From the NCBI RefSeq assembly GCF_023715505.1, contig NZ_JAMBOH010000024.1, positions 13,737 to 77,736 on the forward strand: a DNA stretch of 64,000 bases, given 5' to 3'. Position 1 is the stretch's first letter, and every line of letters starts with the position of its first letter. Shown here one piece after another: positions 1 to 8,414 of the stretch. Made by a program: the position numbers and the translations under genes. The notes under the pieces were generated by a model. It was not told where the DNA came from. It was given only the letters and a program-made list of their open reading frames with translations, and made no database searches. The stretch comes from Neobacillus cucumis. Lineage in GTDB: Bacteria > Bacillota > Bacilli > Bacillales_B > DSM-18226.

Positions 1-1
1 T

Positions 2-427
2 GAACATCTCTACTTAGAAGCCGGAGCTGGAAAAGGCTTATTCTCTTTGGAAGATCAATTATTTGCAGGTGTAATTTGCTATGACATTCGGTTCCCTGAA
101 TGGATTCGGGCTCATACATCAGAAGGAGCAGCAGCTTTATTTGTAGTAGCGGAATGGCCAGCTGCCCGCTTAGGGCATTGGCGGGCTCTCTTAATCGCCA
201 GAGCGATTGAAAATCAATGTTATGTGATTGCTTGTAACAGGTCTGGCAGTGACCCTAATAATCATTTTGCCGGACATTCACTCATTATTGATCCGTGGGG
301 AGAAGTATTGGCTGAAGCAGGAGAGCAGCAAGAGATTCTCACTGCTGAGATTAATTTAGATTTAGTCAAAGAAATACGCAAGCAAATTCCCATTTTTGAG
401 GATCGAAAACCAGCCTCGTATAACTAA
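2..427 (+). CDS. Carbon-nitrogen (nitrilase-family) hydrolase, 3' part only
   Basis: C-terminal 141 residues of a nitrilase-superfamily amidase; the 5' end lies outside the window and the frame is open from base 2. Visible: a segment ending GVICYDIRFPEW, whose Cys is the family nucleophile of the Glu-Lys-Cys triad, then VAEWPAARLGHW, RAIENQ and IACNRSG, and the IDPWGEV strand. The pattern fits the MtnU (YkrU) branch, linked to methionine salvage (omega-amidase-type activity on ketoglutaramate or ketosuccinamate analogues). In B. subtilis mtnU lies near the sporulation kinase gene kinE, and here a PAS kinase is the next gene, which supports that assignment but does not prove it. Cytosolic. A hairpin terminator follows 16 bases after the stop. 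Confidence 0.85.
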   Translation, partial: EHLYLEAGAGKGLFSLEDQLFAGVICYDIRFPEWIRAHTSEGAAALFVVAEWPAARLGHWRALLIARAIENQCYVIACNRSGSDPNNHFAGHSLIIDPWGEVLAEAGEQQEILTAEINLDLVKEIRKQIPIFEDRKPASYN

Positions 428-442
428 ATTATTCAAATATTT

Positions 443-478
443 AAAAGCAATCCAAATTGGTTATGGATTGCTTTTTTT
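443..478. terminator. Convergent terminator between hydrolase and kinase genes
   Basis: A 10-bp perfect stem (AAAGCAATCC at 444-453 with GGATTGCTTT at 465-474) and an 11-nt loop is followed by a T run. The T run serves the plus strand best. The hairpin also lies just past the kinase stop and may work in both directions. Confidence 0.85.
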
Positions 479-1592
479 ATAGGGTTTCCTTTTTTTCATT
501 TAGGTCAAGGGGCAGCCGGATAAAAAATGTGGTTCCTCTTCCTTCTTCACTTTCTATGGTGATGCTGCCTTGATGATCATTGACAATTCGATAGCTAACC
601 ATTAATCCAAGACCAGTTCCTCCGGCCTTTGTCGTAAAAAATGGATCACCTAGTTTTTTTATCTTCTCGCTTGAAATTCCGGCCCCCTCATCTTGGATAC
701 TGACTTGAACTCGTTTGCCTTCCAGCATCTTCGTAGTAATGGTTATATTTCCACCCAAAGGCATCACTTCAATTGCATTTTTTATTATATTAATAAAAAC
801 CTTTTTTAATTGGTTAGGCTCACAAAATACAAGTGGTAGTTTGCTATCTATGTCTGTTACAAATTGAACATTATGTAAAACTGCCTGAGCCGATAGTAAA
901 TCGACAGTTTCCTTCATTATCTTGTTTAAATCGTTTTCTTGAAATCTAGTAGCATGCGGCTTTGCAAGGATTAAAAACTCATTAATTATCGAATCAATCC
1001 GTGTCAATTCTGAAGTTATCACTTGATAATACATCGGATGTTCTTTAGTAATAATTTCCTCAAGTAACTGAATAAACCCCTTTAGAGCTGTCATAGGATT
1101 ACGTATTTCATGAGCAATTCCCGCAGCAAGTTCACCAATTACATTCAGTGTGGCTGATTTACGGAGTTGTTCCTCAATTTCTATCTTTTCAGATATATCT
1201 TTAAAAATGGTAAAATTTATCCCACCTAAGATATCCAGTTGTGAAGAACAATCAAAATATCTACTATTTCCTTCCTCATCTTTAAAAATCACTGTGGAGC
1301 AGGTTTGTCCTTTTTCCAGCACTTGGTCAATATGTTTCAAAATCTCTTGCTTTCTCTTTTCCAAAATGGTGTGCGGCTCATAGACGCGATGACCTATTAA
1401 ACGCTCCTTAGGAATACCTATCATTTTTTCCCCGGCACGATTCACATCAATAATCCGGTGATCATTATCCCAAAGGAGGAGACCATCCATAGAACATTCA
1501 AAGATACGTCGATATTTTTGTTCGCTGTCTTCACTATTACCTAGATGTAAAGTATCTTTTAGTTCCTTTTTCTCCACTTTTTTACACCCCAC
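477..1592 (-). CDS. PAS-domain sensor histidine kinase (sporulation-kinase type)
   Basis: Soluble one-PAS histidine kinase, about 371 residues from a GTG at 1592. An AAGGA lies 4 nt upstream; a second GTG at 1577 is possible. The longer frame to 1775 is rejected because it runs through the terminator of the upstream oxidoreductase operon. A PAS domain spans residues 22-135. The H-box GIAHEIRNP carries the phospho-acceptor near His161. A HATPase domain follows, with the N-box NIIKNAIEV, the G1 box DEGAGIS and the G2 region GGTGLGL. There is no membrane segment. The architecture matches KinA/KinE-type phosphorelay kinases that feed Spo0F in Bacillus, and the neighbouring MtnU-like gene recalls the kinE locus. 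The specific signal and partner cannot be read from sequence. Confidence 0.85.
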   Translation of the reverse strand: MGCKKVEKKELKDTLHLGNSEDSEQKYRRIFECSMDGLLLWDNDHRIIDVNRAGEKMIGIPKERLIGHRVYEPHTILEKRKQEILKHIDQVLEKGQTCSTVIFKDEEGNSRYFDCSSQLDILGGINFTIFKDISEKIEIEEQLRKSATLNVIGELAAGIAHEIRNPMTALKGFIQLLEEIITKEHPMYYQVITSELTRIDSIINEFLILAKPHATRFQENDLNKIMKETVDLLSAQAVLHNVQFVTDIDSKLPLVFCEPNQLKKVFINIIKNAIEVMPLGGNITITTKMLEGKRVQVSIQDEGAGISSEKIKKLGDPFFTTKAGGTGLGLMVSYRIVNDHQGSITIESEEGRGTTFFIRLPLDLNEKKETL

Positions 1593-1705
1593 GAAATCCT
1601 TATTCTCTCTATATAATATTAAACCATATATTCTACATATATCGAGAAAAATCCTTTTAAGTCGACAACCAAATTTTACTCTTTCAAGATGATTATTTAA
1701 GAAAA

Positions 1706-1734
1706 GAACGCAAAGCACTTGCTGCTTTGCGTTC
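1706..1734 (-). terminator. Terminator of the 2-oxoacid:ferredoxin oxidoreductase operon
   Basis: A 12-bp perfect stem (1706-1717 with 1723-1734) and a 5-nt loop is followed on the minus strand by a T-rich tract. It lies 22 bases past the stop of the alpha/beta fusion gene. Confidence 0.85.
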
Positions 1735-1755
1735 CTTGTTAGATTCGAGATCAAT

Positions 1756-4053
1756 TTATAGAAGTGGGTTTTCATGCTTTGCTTTTAGACGCTGCCATCT
1801 CTTTTCAACTTCTGCTTCAAATTCTTCTAAAATAGATTTATTCTCATCTTTTAATAGATGTTTTGCTTTTCCCATATATTTCAACCAATCAGATAGTGGA
1901 ACCCGTTTGTTCTTCTCTTCTGGATTATACGTAATCGTTGTAACGCCTTGCTCAATCTCATAGAGTGGGAAGAAGCAGGAATTAACAGCCTCCTCAACGA
2001 TTTTTGTACCATATCGATCATCAGATTTCCAATTTAATGGACATGCGATGAGAAGTTTCCCGTACACTGTACCGACATTTTGTGCATACCATTGTGCTTT
2101 TGCACCTTTTTTCACTAAATCCTGCGGGAAAGCCTCAGAACCAGTAAATACATACGGAATATTCGTTGCAGCCATAATTTGAGCTGTATCTTTATGGTGG
2201 AATGCTTTTCCCTGCTGTACTTTCCCAACACCAGAAGTGCTTGTCATGTGTCCGATTGGTGTAGAGTATGACATTTGTGAGCCTGTATTCATATAACCTT
2301 CATTATCATACTCAAGCATGATCAGTTTATGTCCGCGTAGAGCAGTTCCTATTGCTGAACCCATTCCAATGTCCATACCGCCGTCACCGGTAATCATAAC
2401 AAAAGTAGCATCATCCGACACCTTTATTTCGCCTCGGCGTTTTAATTCCATAAAAGCCTCAACTGTCCCAGATAATGTGGCTGCACCGTTTTGGAATAAA
2501 TTATGAATCATCGTTTGTTTATGTGAAGTACTTGGATAACCAGTCGTGGTTACATACGCACAGCCTGTTTGGAATAAAGTAACAATATCTCCCTCAATCC
2601 CCTTAAAGAATAACTCAAGGCCTGCAAAAATACCGCATCCCGGACATGCACCATGTCCAGAAGCAATTCGTTTTGGCTTACCGGTAAGAGCACGGAGCGG
2701 AGGAATTTTGACCTTTAATTTATTGGTTTCTTCATCCATTTCCACATCAATTAAACCTGTTTTGTACACATCACCATGCTGTGGCAAAATAACTGGCTTA
2801 AGGATGTTTTCAGGAATTCCTGGAACATGGCCATAGTAATCAAATGGCTTTTCCGCATAGCCCCTTTCCATCGCATCGATTGCCATACTAAAGAAATCTT
2901 TAGCATCTTCTGCATAGAAATCCTTCCCGCCAAGACCAAATACTCGGCTTAACACAATCGTTTTGTTTTCTTTATCATCTTGAAGAGCTGATTTTACTTC
3001 GTGTGTAAGGTTAGGACCATTTGCACCATAGGAATCCGCACGCTCGCCGACTAAGAGGGCTTTAACATTCTTAAGGGCCTCACGAATTTCTTTTGCCGGG
3101 AATGGACGAATGATATTTGGGCTTATTACCCCCGCTTTAATCCCTTTTTGACGAAGCTGATCAACCACATCTTTGGCCGATTCAGCAGCAGAATTTAATA
3201 GGAATAGTGCAACTTCTGCATCTTCCACTTTATATAGATCGAGCACCTGATATTCTCTGCCAGAAAGTTTCGCATAGTCAGCTGCCACCTCTTTAAATAC
3301 TTCACCCGCCTTGTATATTGCTTCCGATTGTTGGTAGTGGTTATTAATAAAATCGTCACCGCTCATATGTGCACCGATTGTAACAGGCTTGCTCAAATCT
3401 CTTACGAAGTTATAATCAGTCGGACACTCACCAACAAATTGTTGGACAACATTTCGATCCTTAAAGTATTCCACCCTGCGCTTTTGGTGAGATGTGAAGA
3501 AGCCATCATAGGCCACAATAACGGGTAAACGGACTTTTGAGTGTTCAGCAATTTTCAGCGCCATAATATTCATATCATAAACAGCTTGAGGTGTTTTAGC
3601 AGTTAAAATAACCCATCCGGTATTCAAAGCATAATAAAGGTCTGAGTGATCACCACGGATATCTAACGGACCGCTGACAGCTCGAGTAACAAGGTTCATC
3701 ACCATAGGGTAGCGAGTGCCTGATTGGACAGGCATTTGTTCAAGCATGTATAGGAAACCATTCGCACTAGTTGCATTAATGACACGGGCACCCGTCGCGG
3801 CTGCTCCATAGCAAATACCTGCTGAACCATGCTCACCATCCGCTGGAATCAGTTTTACGTCATGCTGCCCGCGGGTTTTCATTTGATCTAAAAATTGGGC
3901 AACCTCAGTTGAAGGTGTGATTGGGAAATATCCCATGATATGATAATTAATTTGTGCTGCCGCAGTGGCTGCCATTTCATTACCTGATTCAAAGGTAGAA
4001 ACCTGCTCTGCCACACCCTGTTTCGTTAATTTATCTTCTAAAATTGCCATCAT
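1756..4053 (-). CDS. 2-oxoacid:ferredoxin oxidoreductase, fused alpha-beta subunits
   Basis: TPP-dependent decarboxylation of a 2-oxoacid (pyruvate or another) to the acyl-CoA, with electrons passed to ferredoxin; cytosolic. Residues 15-420 are the alpha subunit, starting with the GNEMAATAAAQ and FPITPST motifs. Residues 450-765 are the beta subunit, with the CPGCG cysteine motif near 470-474 and the TPP/Mg loop GDGGMDIGMG near 556-565. These subunits are separate genes in most archaeal and clostridial heterotetramers, so this is a fusion. The start ATG at 4053 overlaps the stop of the upstream gamma-delta gene (ATGATG) and has a GGAGG six bases upstream; a second ATG at 4050 is possible. Substrate is inferred only from family. 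It suggests some low-potential or oxygen-limited metabolism in an otherwise aerobic lineage. Confidence 0.9.
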   Translation of the reverse strand: MMAILEDKLTKQGVAEQVSTFESGNEMAATAAAQINYHIMGYFPITPSTEVAQFLDQMKTRGQHDVKLIPADGEHGSAGICYGAAATGARVINATSANGFLYMLEQMPVQSGTRYPMVMNLVTRAVSGPLDIRGDHSDLYYALNTGWVILTAKTPQAVYDMNIMALKIAEHSKVRLPVIVAYDGFFTSHQKRRVEYFKDRNVVQQFVGECPTDYNFVRDLSKPVTIGAHMSGDDFINNHYQQSEAIYKAGEVFKEVAADYAKLSGREYQVLDLYKVEDAEVALFLLNSAAESAKDVVDQLRQKGIKAGVISPNIIRPFPAKEIREALKNVKALLVGERADSYGANGPNLTHEVKSALQDDKENKTIVLSRVFGLGGKDFYAEDAKDFFSMAIDAMERGYAEKPFDYYGHVPGIPENILKPVILPQHGDVYKTGLIDVEMDEETNKLKVKIPPLRALTGKPKRIASGHGACPGCGIFAGLELFFKGIEGDIVTLFQTGCAYVTTTGYPSTSHKQTMIHNLFQNGAATLSGTVEAFMELKRRGEIKVSDDATFVMITGDGGMDIGMGSAIGTALRGHKLIMLEYDNEGYMNTGSQMSYSTPIGHMTSTSGVGKVQQGKAFHHKDTAQIMAATNIPYVFTGSEAFPQDLVKKGAKAQWYAQNVGTVYGKLLIACPLNWKSDDRYGTKIVEEAVNSCFFPLYEIEQGVTTITYNPEEKNKRVPLSDWLKYMGKAKHLLKDENKSILEEFEAEVEKRWQRLKAKHENPLL

Positions 4054-5063
4054 CGTAGCCCTCCTGCAATATAAGGAAAGTTTTGCTCCACACGGTTTTC
4101 ATCCGCATAGCCCAACATTTCCCGTAGATCCCCTAGAGCGTCGGTTGGACATGCTTCCACACACTTTAAGCAGCCCTTACAATATTGATAATCAATCCCT
4201 TTTAGGAACATTTGTATTCTGCCTCGCTTATCCTCTCCTTCTTCCCAAACAAAACAGAAATCAGGACAAACATTGTCACAAGCTGCACAGTTAATACATT
4301 TGTCTTGTTTAAACTCAGGAAGAAACCCCTGCCGTGATCCACTTAAATCTTTGAAGATACTATTTGCCTGCGAAACCATCACACCGCCAAGTTCTTGTGT
4401 CAAATAGCCAAGTTGTGGAAGCGATCGTGTAAAAGATTTTCCTTTAGCACCTTCTGGAACTTCATAGGTTTTAAATTGAACTTCATTATATCCACGATCA
4501 AAAGTACGAATATTTGGTTCAACAAGGTGGGGATATTTTTTTGTGAAAGTTTTCCGGATAACATCTCTCATGGATTCGGGATCTAGGAAATCACAAATTC
4601 GATATAAAGCGCCAAGCATGGCTGTATTTACTTTCGTTTTTTCCTCTACAGCAATTGTTAAGGCATCAACAATGGCAAGAGTCCCATATTCTAATTGCAA
4701 ATCTTTTTTCACATCATCAAATTCTCTAGCTGTATTAACTAAGACAATACCTTCCGCATCCAAGCCGCTTACCACATTCACCGTTTTATATAATGCTTCA
4801 TGGAAAACTCCCACAATATGTGGCTGTTCAATTGGACTATGGTCCCGAATCTCAACCTCAGGATCACAAAAACGAACGAAACTCTTTACTGGTGAACCCT
4901 TCTTTTCAGACCCATAGGATGAAAAGTTTGCGCCTCTTAATCCTAGACTTAATACCCCTGCCTCAGCTAACATTTTTCCGGCTAGGTTTGCCCCTAGTCC
5001 GCCAATCGATTCTAATCGGATTTCAAAAAATCCAAGTTCATTCTTTTTCGGTAAAATAGACAT
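4050..5063 (-). CDS. 2-oxoacid:ferredoxin oxidoreductase, fused gamma-delta (ferredoxin) subunits
   Basis: Partner of the following alpha-beta gene. From ATG 5063 (337 residues) there is a GGGGAGGG Shine-Dalgarno 5 nt upstream. An open extension to 5162 lacks such a site and its peptide looks non-homologous. Residues 8-205 are the gamma domain, opening with RLESIGGLGANL and RGANFSSYGSEKKGSPV. Residues 250-310 are a two-cluster ferredoxin domain, with one CxxCxxCxxxCP set near 256-266 and a second near 295-305, predicting two [4Fe-4S] clusters that carry electrons from the TPP site. Translation is coupled to the alpha-beta gene through overlapping stop and start codons. The order gamma-delta then alpha-beta, with both fusions, makes a compact two-gene enzyme. 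Confidence 0.9.
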   Translation of the reverse strand: MSILPKKNELGFFEIRLESIGGLGANLAGKMLAEAGVLSLGLRGANFSSYGSEKKGSPVKSFVRFCDPEVEIRDHSPIEQPHIVGVFHEALYKTVNVVSGLDAEGIVLVNTAREFDDVKKDLQLEYGTLAIVDALTIAVEEKTKVNTAMLGALYRICDFLDPESMRDVIRKTFTKKYPHLVEPNIRTFDRGYNEVQFKTYEVPEGAKGKSFTRSLPQLGYLTQELGGVMVSQANSIFKDLSGSRQGFLPEFKQDKCINCAACDNVCPDFCFVWEEGEDKRGRIQMFLKGIDYQYCKGCLKCVEACPTDALGDLREMLGYADENRVEQNFPYIAGGLR

Positions 5064-5410
5064 AATGTCCCTCCCCATTTCGTTCCAAAAAATACGAAAT
5101 AAACTATTCATTGATTTTCCTGTCGTTATTGTAGGACAATTATGAAATTTTATCTGTGACAAATGTTAAACATCATCCGAAATTTTCTGTAACACATTAA
5201 TTTTTTAAAAAAATCATGATTATCTCCGACTTTAAAACGCTTGCTTAATTATATAACAGATTAAAACTTGTAATATAACAGATAGACACATTTCAGATTT
5301 CAGCTAAGGGGCATCGGGTTTGTAGTGAGGATTTATGGTTTGCCTTATACTCTTTTGGTCAAAAATAGGCTATAATAATTATTTGGTCATATTGAAAAAG
5401 GAGTAACCAT

Positions 5411-7147
5411 ATGAATGTTATCTGCTCTACGCTAAATGCAAAGTTTATCCATACAAATCTTGCTATTCGTTATTTAAAGGCCTATGCAGCCCCCGAATTT
5501 GCAATCAAATTAAAAGAATACACAATTAAGGATCCAGTCCTAAATATCGTTTCGGACCTTTATCAAGCAAAACCTGACGTTATCGGTTTTAGCTGCTATA
5601 TCTGGAACATTGAAGAAACACTTAAAGTTGTAAATATGTTAAAAAAGGTTGACCCTTCGATTTTGATTGTATTGGGAGGACCAGAAGTGACTTACGATAC
5701 GGCCGAATGGATGGAAAAACATTCCGATGTGGATTTTATCGTGATCGGTGAAGGAGAACAAACCTTTAAACAGCTACTTCATGAAATCGCTGCCGAGAAA
5801 GAGTACCGAAATGTCAGTGGTATTGCTTTTCGAGAAAGTGGAGTAGTAAAAATAACATCACAAATGAATAAGCTGGATCTTAAAGAACTGCCCACACCCT
5901 ATCGTTTTCCCGAAGATATCGCTGAGTTAGGCAAACGTGTCACCTATATTGAGACAAGCAGAGGCTGTCCATTTAGCTGTCAATTCTGCCTCTCTTCCAT
6001 AGAAGTCGGAGTCAGATATTTTGATCGTGAAAAAATAAAAGCGGATATTCGCTATCTCATGGAAAATGGTGCTAAAACGATAAAGTTTGTGGATCGTACT
6101 TTTAATATTAGTAGAAGCTACGCGTTAGAAATGTTCCGTTTTCTTATTGATGAGCATCTGCCTGGAACCGTATTTCAGTTTGAAATCACCGCGGATATTA
6201 TGCGGCCAGAGGTTATTGAATTTTTAAATCAAGAAGCACCAAAAGGTTTATTCCGATTTGAAATTGGCGTCCAGTCTACAAATGATTACACCAATGAACT
6301 AGTCAGACGAAAACAAAACTTCGCCAAGCTGACAAGAACGGTCACAATGGTCAAAGAGGGCGGTAAAATCGATCAACATCTCGATTTAATTGCCGGGCTT
6401 CCCGAAGAAGATTATTCCTCCTTCAGAAAAACTTTTAATGATGTTTTCGAGATGAGACCAGAAGAACTACAATTGGGATTTTTGAAAATGCTCAGGGGAA
6501 CTGGAGTCCGTCTCCGTGCTGATGAACATCAATATGTATATATGGACCATTCACCCTATGAAATCTTAAGTAATAATGTGTTATCGTTTGATGATATTGT
6601 AAGAATTAAACAAGTCGAGGACGTATTGGAGAAATATTGGAATGACCACCGTATGGACTATACGGTTGAATATCTCGTCAGCAGTGTATTCCCATCTCCA
6701 TTTGACTTTTTCCAAGAGTTTGGTTCCTACTGGGATGATAAGGGATGGTCGCGCATCGGCCATCAGCTTGAGGATTTATTTAGAAGGTTATACTCGTTCC
6801 TAGAAGAACGCTCCGTCGATAACCTTGAAATTATTGCAGGATTAATGAAGTATGATTATTTAAGAAATCACAAATACAAACCTAGAAAGCCTTGGTGGGA
6901 CGCATCCCTGGATAAGGGTGAGCGCTCACAGCTTTACAAACAAATATTGAATCATCCAACTATGCTTGGAAATGAATTCAGTCAACTGCAGCTTGATGAA
7001 AAGGATTTATATAAGCATACGATGCTTGAGGGATTAACCTTTGACTTAGGTGTTTACTTAACGACCGGCCACTTAAAAAGAAAAACCGGCTACTTATTAG
7101 CGTTCTTTGACCCGAGCAAAGACCAAACATTTATATTTTCATTTTAG
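5411..7147 (+). CDS. B12-binding-like radical SAM protein with DUF4080 tail
   Basis: A 578-residue protein of the class annotated as B12-binding-domain radical SAM proteins with a C-terminal DUF4080. The N-terminal 140 residues form a Rossmann-like cobalamin-binding-type fold (PDVIGFSCYIWN, LIVLGGPEV, IVIGEGE). The radical SAM cluster motif is RGCPFSCQFC, with cysteines at 186, 190 and 193 in CxxxCxxC spacing. The C-terminal 200 residues are the tail region. Start ATG 5411 has AAAGGAG 7 nt upstream. It is monocistronic, divergent from the oxidoreductase operon and followed by a terminator. The substrate is unknown; methyl transfer or ring rearrangement is typical of relatives. Confidence 0.85.
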   Translation: MNVICSTLNAKFIHTNLAIRYLKAYAAPEFAIKLKEYTIKDPVLNIVSDLYQAKPDVIGFSCYIWNIEETLKVVNMLKKVDPSILIVLGGPEVTYDTAEWMEKHSDVDFIVIGEGEQTFKQLLHEIAAEKEYRNVSGIAFRESGVVKITSQMNKLDLKELPTPYRFPEDIAELGKRVTYIETSRGCPFSCQFCLSSIEVGVRYFDREKIKADIRYLMENGAKTIKFVDRTFNISRSYALEMFRFLIDEHLPGTVFQFEITADIMRPEVIEFLNQEAPKGLFRFEIGVQSTNDYTNELVRRKQNFAKLTRTVTMVKEGGKIDQHLDLIAGLPEEDYSSFRKTFNDVFEMRPEELQLGFLKMLRGTGVRLRADEHQYVYMDHSPYEILSNNVLSFDDIVRIKQVEDVLEKYWNDHRMDYTVEYLVSSVFPSPFDFFQEFGSYWDDKGWSRIGHQLEDLFRRLYSFLEERSVDNLEIIAGLMKYDYLRNHKYKPRKPWWDASLDKGERSQLYKQILNHPTMLGNEFSQLQLDEKDLYKHTMLEGLTFDLGVYLTTGHLKRKTGYLLAFFDPSKDQTFIFSF

Positions 7148-7154
7148 TTTTTTT

Positions 7155-7179
7155 ATAAGCCGGGAGAGCCCCGGCTTAT
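7155..7179. terminator. Hairpin terminator after the radical SAM gene
   Basis: A 10-bp perfect stem (7155-7164 with 7170-7179) and a 5-nt loop, with T-rich sequence on both sides. It serves the plus-strand gene and probably also the minus-strand small genes, whose last stop codon lies inside the right arm. Confidence 0.8.
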
Positions 7180-7304
7180 TTATTTTTATCATTTTTCTTC
7201 GAATGTTTTTTCGTTTCATACAGCTTAACCCCATTAACTTCACCAATTTCAATACTAAACTCTTCCATTGATATAGGGTTTTGAGTAATACCCACCTTAG
7301 CCAT
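7176..7304 (-). CDS. Tiny conserved-looking protein, 42 aa, overlapping its upstream neighbour
   Basis: An open frame starting MAKVGITQNPISMEEF and ending in a Lys/His/Asn-rich tail. Its ATG at 7304 shares a base with the TAA of the gene upstream (TAATG), an arrangement typical of translational coupling, and AAGG lies about 9 nt upstream. No homologue is recognised with certainty. The size, charge and position among spore genes make a small spore or sporulation protein possible. Its stop is within the hairpin that ends the opposing transcript. Confidence 0.6.
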   Translation of the reverse strand: MAKVGITQNPISMEEFSIEIGEVNGVKLYETKKHSKKNDKNK

Positions 7305-7465
7305 TAGCTTCTACCTTTTTTACCTTGTTTCGAATTACGATTTTGGAATCGAATGGCGTTATTATTATCGGTAAACTCTGCTGAAAATTCACTTTCCTGC
7401 ACATTTTTATGAGGGGTTTTCGTATATTTTTCCACTGCATTAAATTCTGCTTTGCGCTTTGCCAT
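7304..7465 (-). CDS. Small basic hydrophilic protein, 53 aa, possibly a spore protein
   Basis: Starts MAKRKAEFNAVEKYTK. ATG 7465 has a perfect AGGAGG 7 nt upstream, which makes translation very likely despite the size. The protein is rich in Lys, Asn, Glu and Arg and has no hydrophobic segment. The piece ESEFSAEFTD resembles the EFASET-type repeat of gamma-type small acid-soluble spore proteins, but only loosely, so function is unproven. It overlaps the next gene by one base at TAATG. Confidence 0.7.
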   Translation of the reverse strand: MAKRKAEFNAVEKYTKTPHKNVQESEFSAEFTDNNNAIRFQNRNSKQGKKGRS

Positions 7466-7596
7466 TTAGAATCCTCCTAAAGATTTGATAATACCTCCTT
7501 AGTTTAAGCAATGTGGGTGTGTTCATTCCTTTCCTTATTTTTCATAAATAATATCGCCTTACATACAGAAAATAAAAGAAAAGGAGTGATTAAACC

Positions 7597-7950
7597 ATGG
7601 ACAAATCTAATCATAAACAGTCCTCCGAAAAGATAACAATGGATGAAACGATGCCCCATCAAATAAATGCACCTAGTTTCGAAGGGACTGGTATTAAAAT
7701 GGAGGATCCCTTTGTAAATAAATATGGGGTTACCATTGGTGACAGTTTATATGCATCTGAGAACTCCCCTTTAGAAAATTGGTCAAAGGATACAGACCCT
7801 GCCATTATGTCGGGAGACGACTGGGTTCATCCCACAAATGATATTGGCTGGAATACTTCAGAAAATCGAGAGCTGCTCGACAGCAAAAGAAAACCACAAG
7901 CCTATCCATTTATGCACCCGACAAAGGATGTCAGTAAAGGTTCTGATTAA
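7597..7950 (+). CDS. DUF3905-like small hydrophilic protein
   Basis: 117 residues, soluble and acidic, with AAAGGAG 8 nt before ATG 7597. Conserved-looking blocks are PHQINAPSFEGTG, VTIGDSLYASENSPL, WVHPTNDIGWNTSENREL and PFMHPTKDV. I recognise this as the Bacillaceae family annotated DUF3905, of unknown function; this comes from memory of the family, not from a search. It lies between spore-related small genes on the same strand, and a role in the spore or forespore is a guess from context. Confidence 0.75.
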   Translation: MDKSNHKQSSEKITMDETMPHQINAPSFEGTGIKMEDPFVNKYGVTIGDSLYASENSPLENWSKDTDPAIMSGDDWVHPTNDIGWNTSENRELLDSKRKPQAYPFMHPTKDVSKGSD

Positions 7951-8141
7951 TGGAATTATCCATATCCGAAAAACATTACCACTTATGAAATTCTAAAAGA
8001 CAATAGATACTATTTATACAGAGGGAGTCTTACAATCCTCTAAATTCTAAAATGTTCCAAAGACACCCACTTTAAAGTGGCGATAGGCTAAAAAGTTAAC
8101 AAGATAAGTATCAATTTCTCTATGACAAAGGAGTGAAAACA

Positions 8142-8345
8142 ATGGCAAATAACAGCAATAAATTATTGGTACCTGGAATCGAGCAATACTTGGATCAGGT
8201 AAAATATGAAATCGCTCAAGAATTTGGGGTCCAATTAGGCTCAGATACTGTTTCTAGAGCAAATGGATCTGTGGGCGGAGAAATCACTAAAAGATTAGTC
8301 CAACAAGCGCAAGCCGAATTATCTGGGCAATTTAACAACCAATAA
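8142..8345 (+). CDS. Alpha/beta-type small acid-soluble spore protein
   Basis: A 67-residue DNA-binding SASP that coats and protects spore DNA from UV and other damage and is degraded by Gpr during germination. Seen: [22 protein letters not shown] with the family's KxEIAxEFG core (the Gpr cleavage region), then the second conserved block [21 protein letters not shown] 8142 has AAAGGAG 8 nt upstream; an in-frame GTG at 8133 lies too close to that site. It is followed by a strong terminator. Expression in the forespore from a SigG promoter is expected from the family; I did not pin down the promoter. Confidence 0.95.
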   Translation: MANNSNKLLVPGIEQYLDQVKYEIAQEFGVQLGSDTVSRANGSVGGEITKRLVQQAQAELSGQFNNQ

Positions 8346-8362
8346 TTGAATAGATATGGAAA

Positions 8363-8389
8363 AAAGTCCGGGTTTGACACCGGACTTTT
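8363..8389. terminator. Bidirectional terminator between ssp gene and rsgI
   Basis: A 9-bp stem (AAAGTCCGG with CCGGACTTT) is flanked by an A run on the left and a T run on the right, so it can stop both the spore-protein transcript and the opposing sigI-rsgI transcript. Confidence 0.85.
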
Positions 8390-8414
8390 ACTTATTCTTA
8401 TGACTATTATTTTT

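Noticed and set aside
1593..1775. N-terminal 61-codon extension of the PAS kinase
   Set aside because: It overlaps the oxidoreductase stop and runs through that operon's terminator hairpin at 1706-1734. The PAS domain begins well after GTG 1592, which has its own ribosome binding site.
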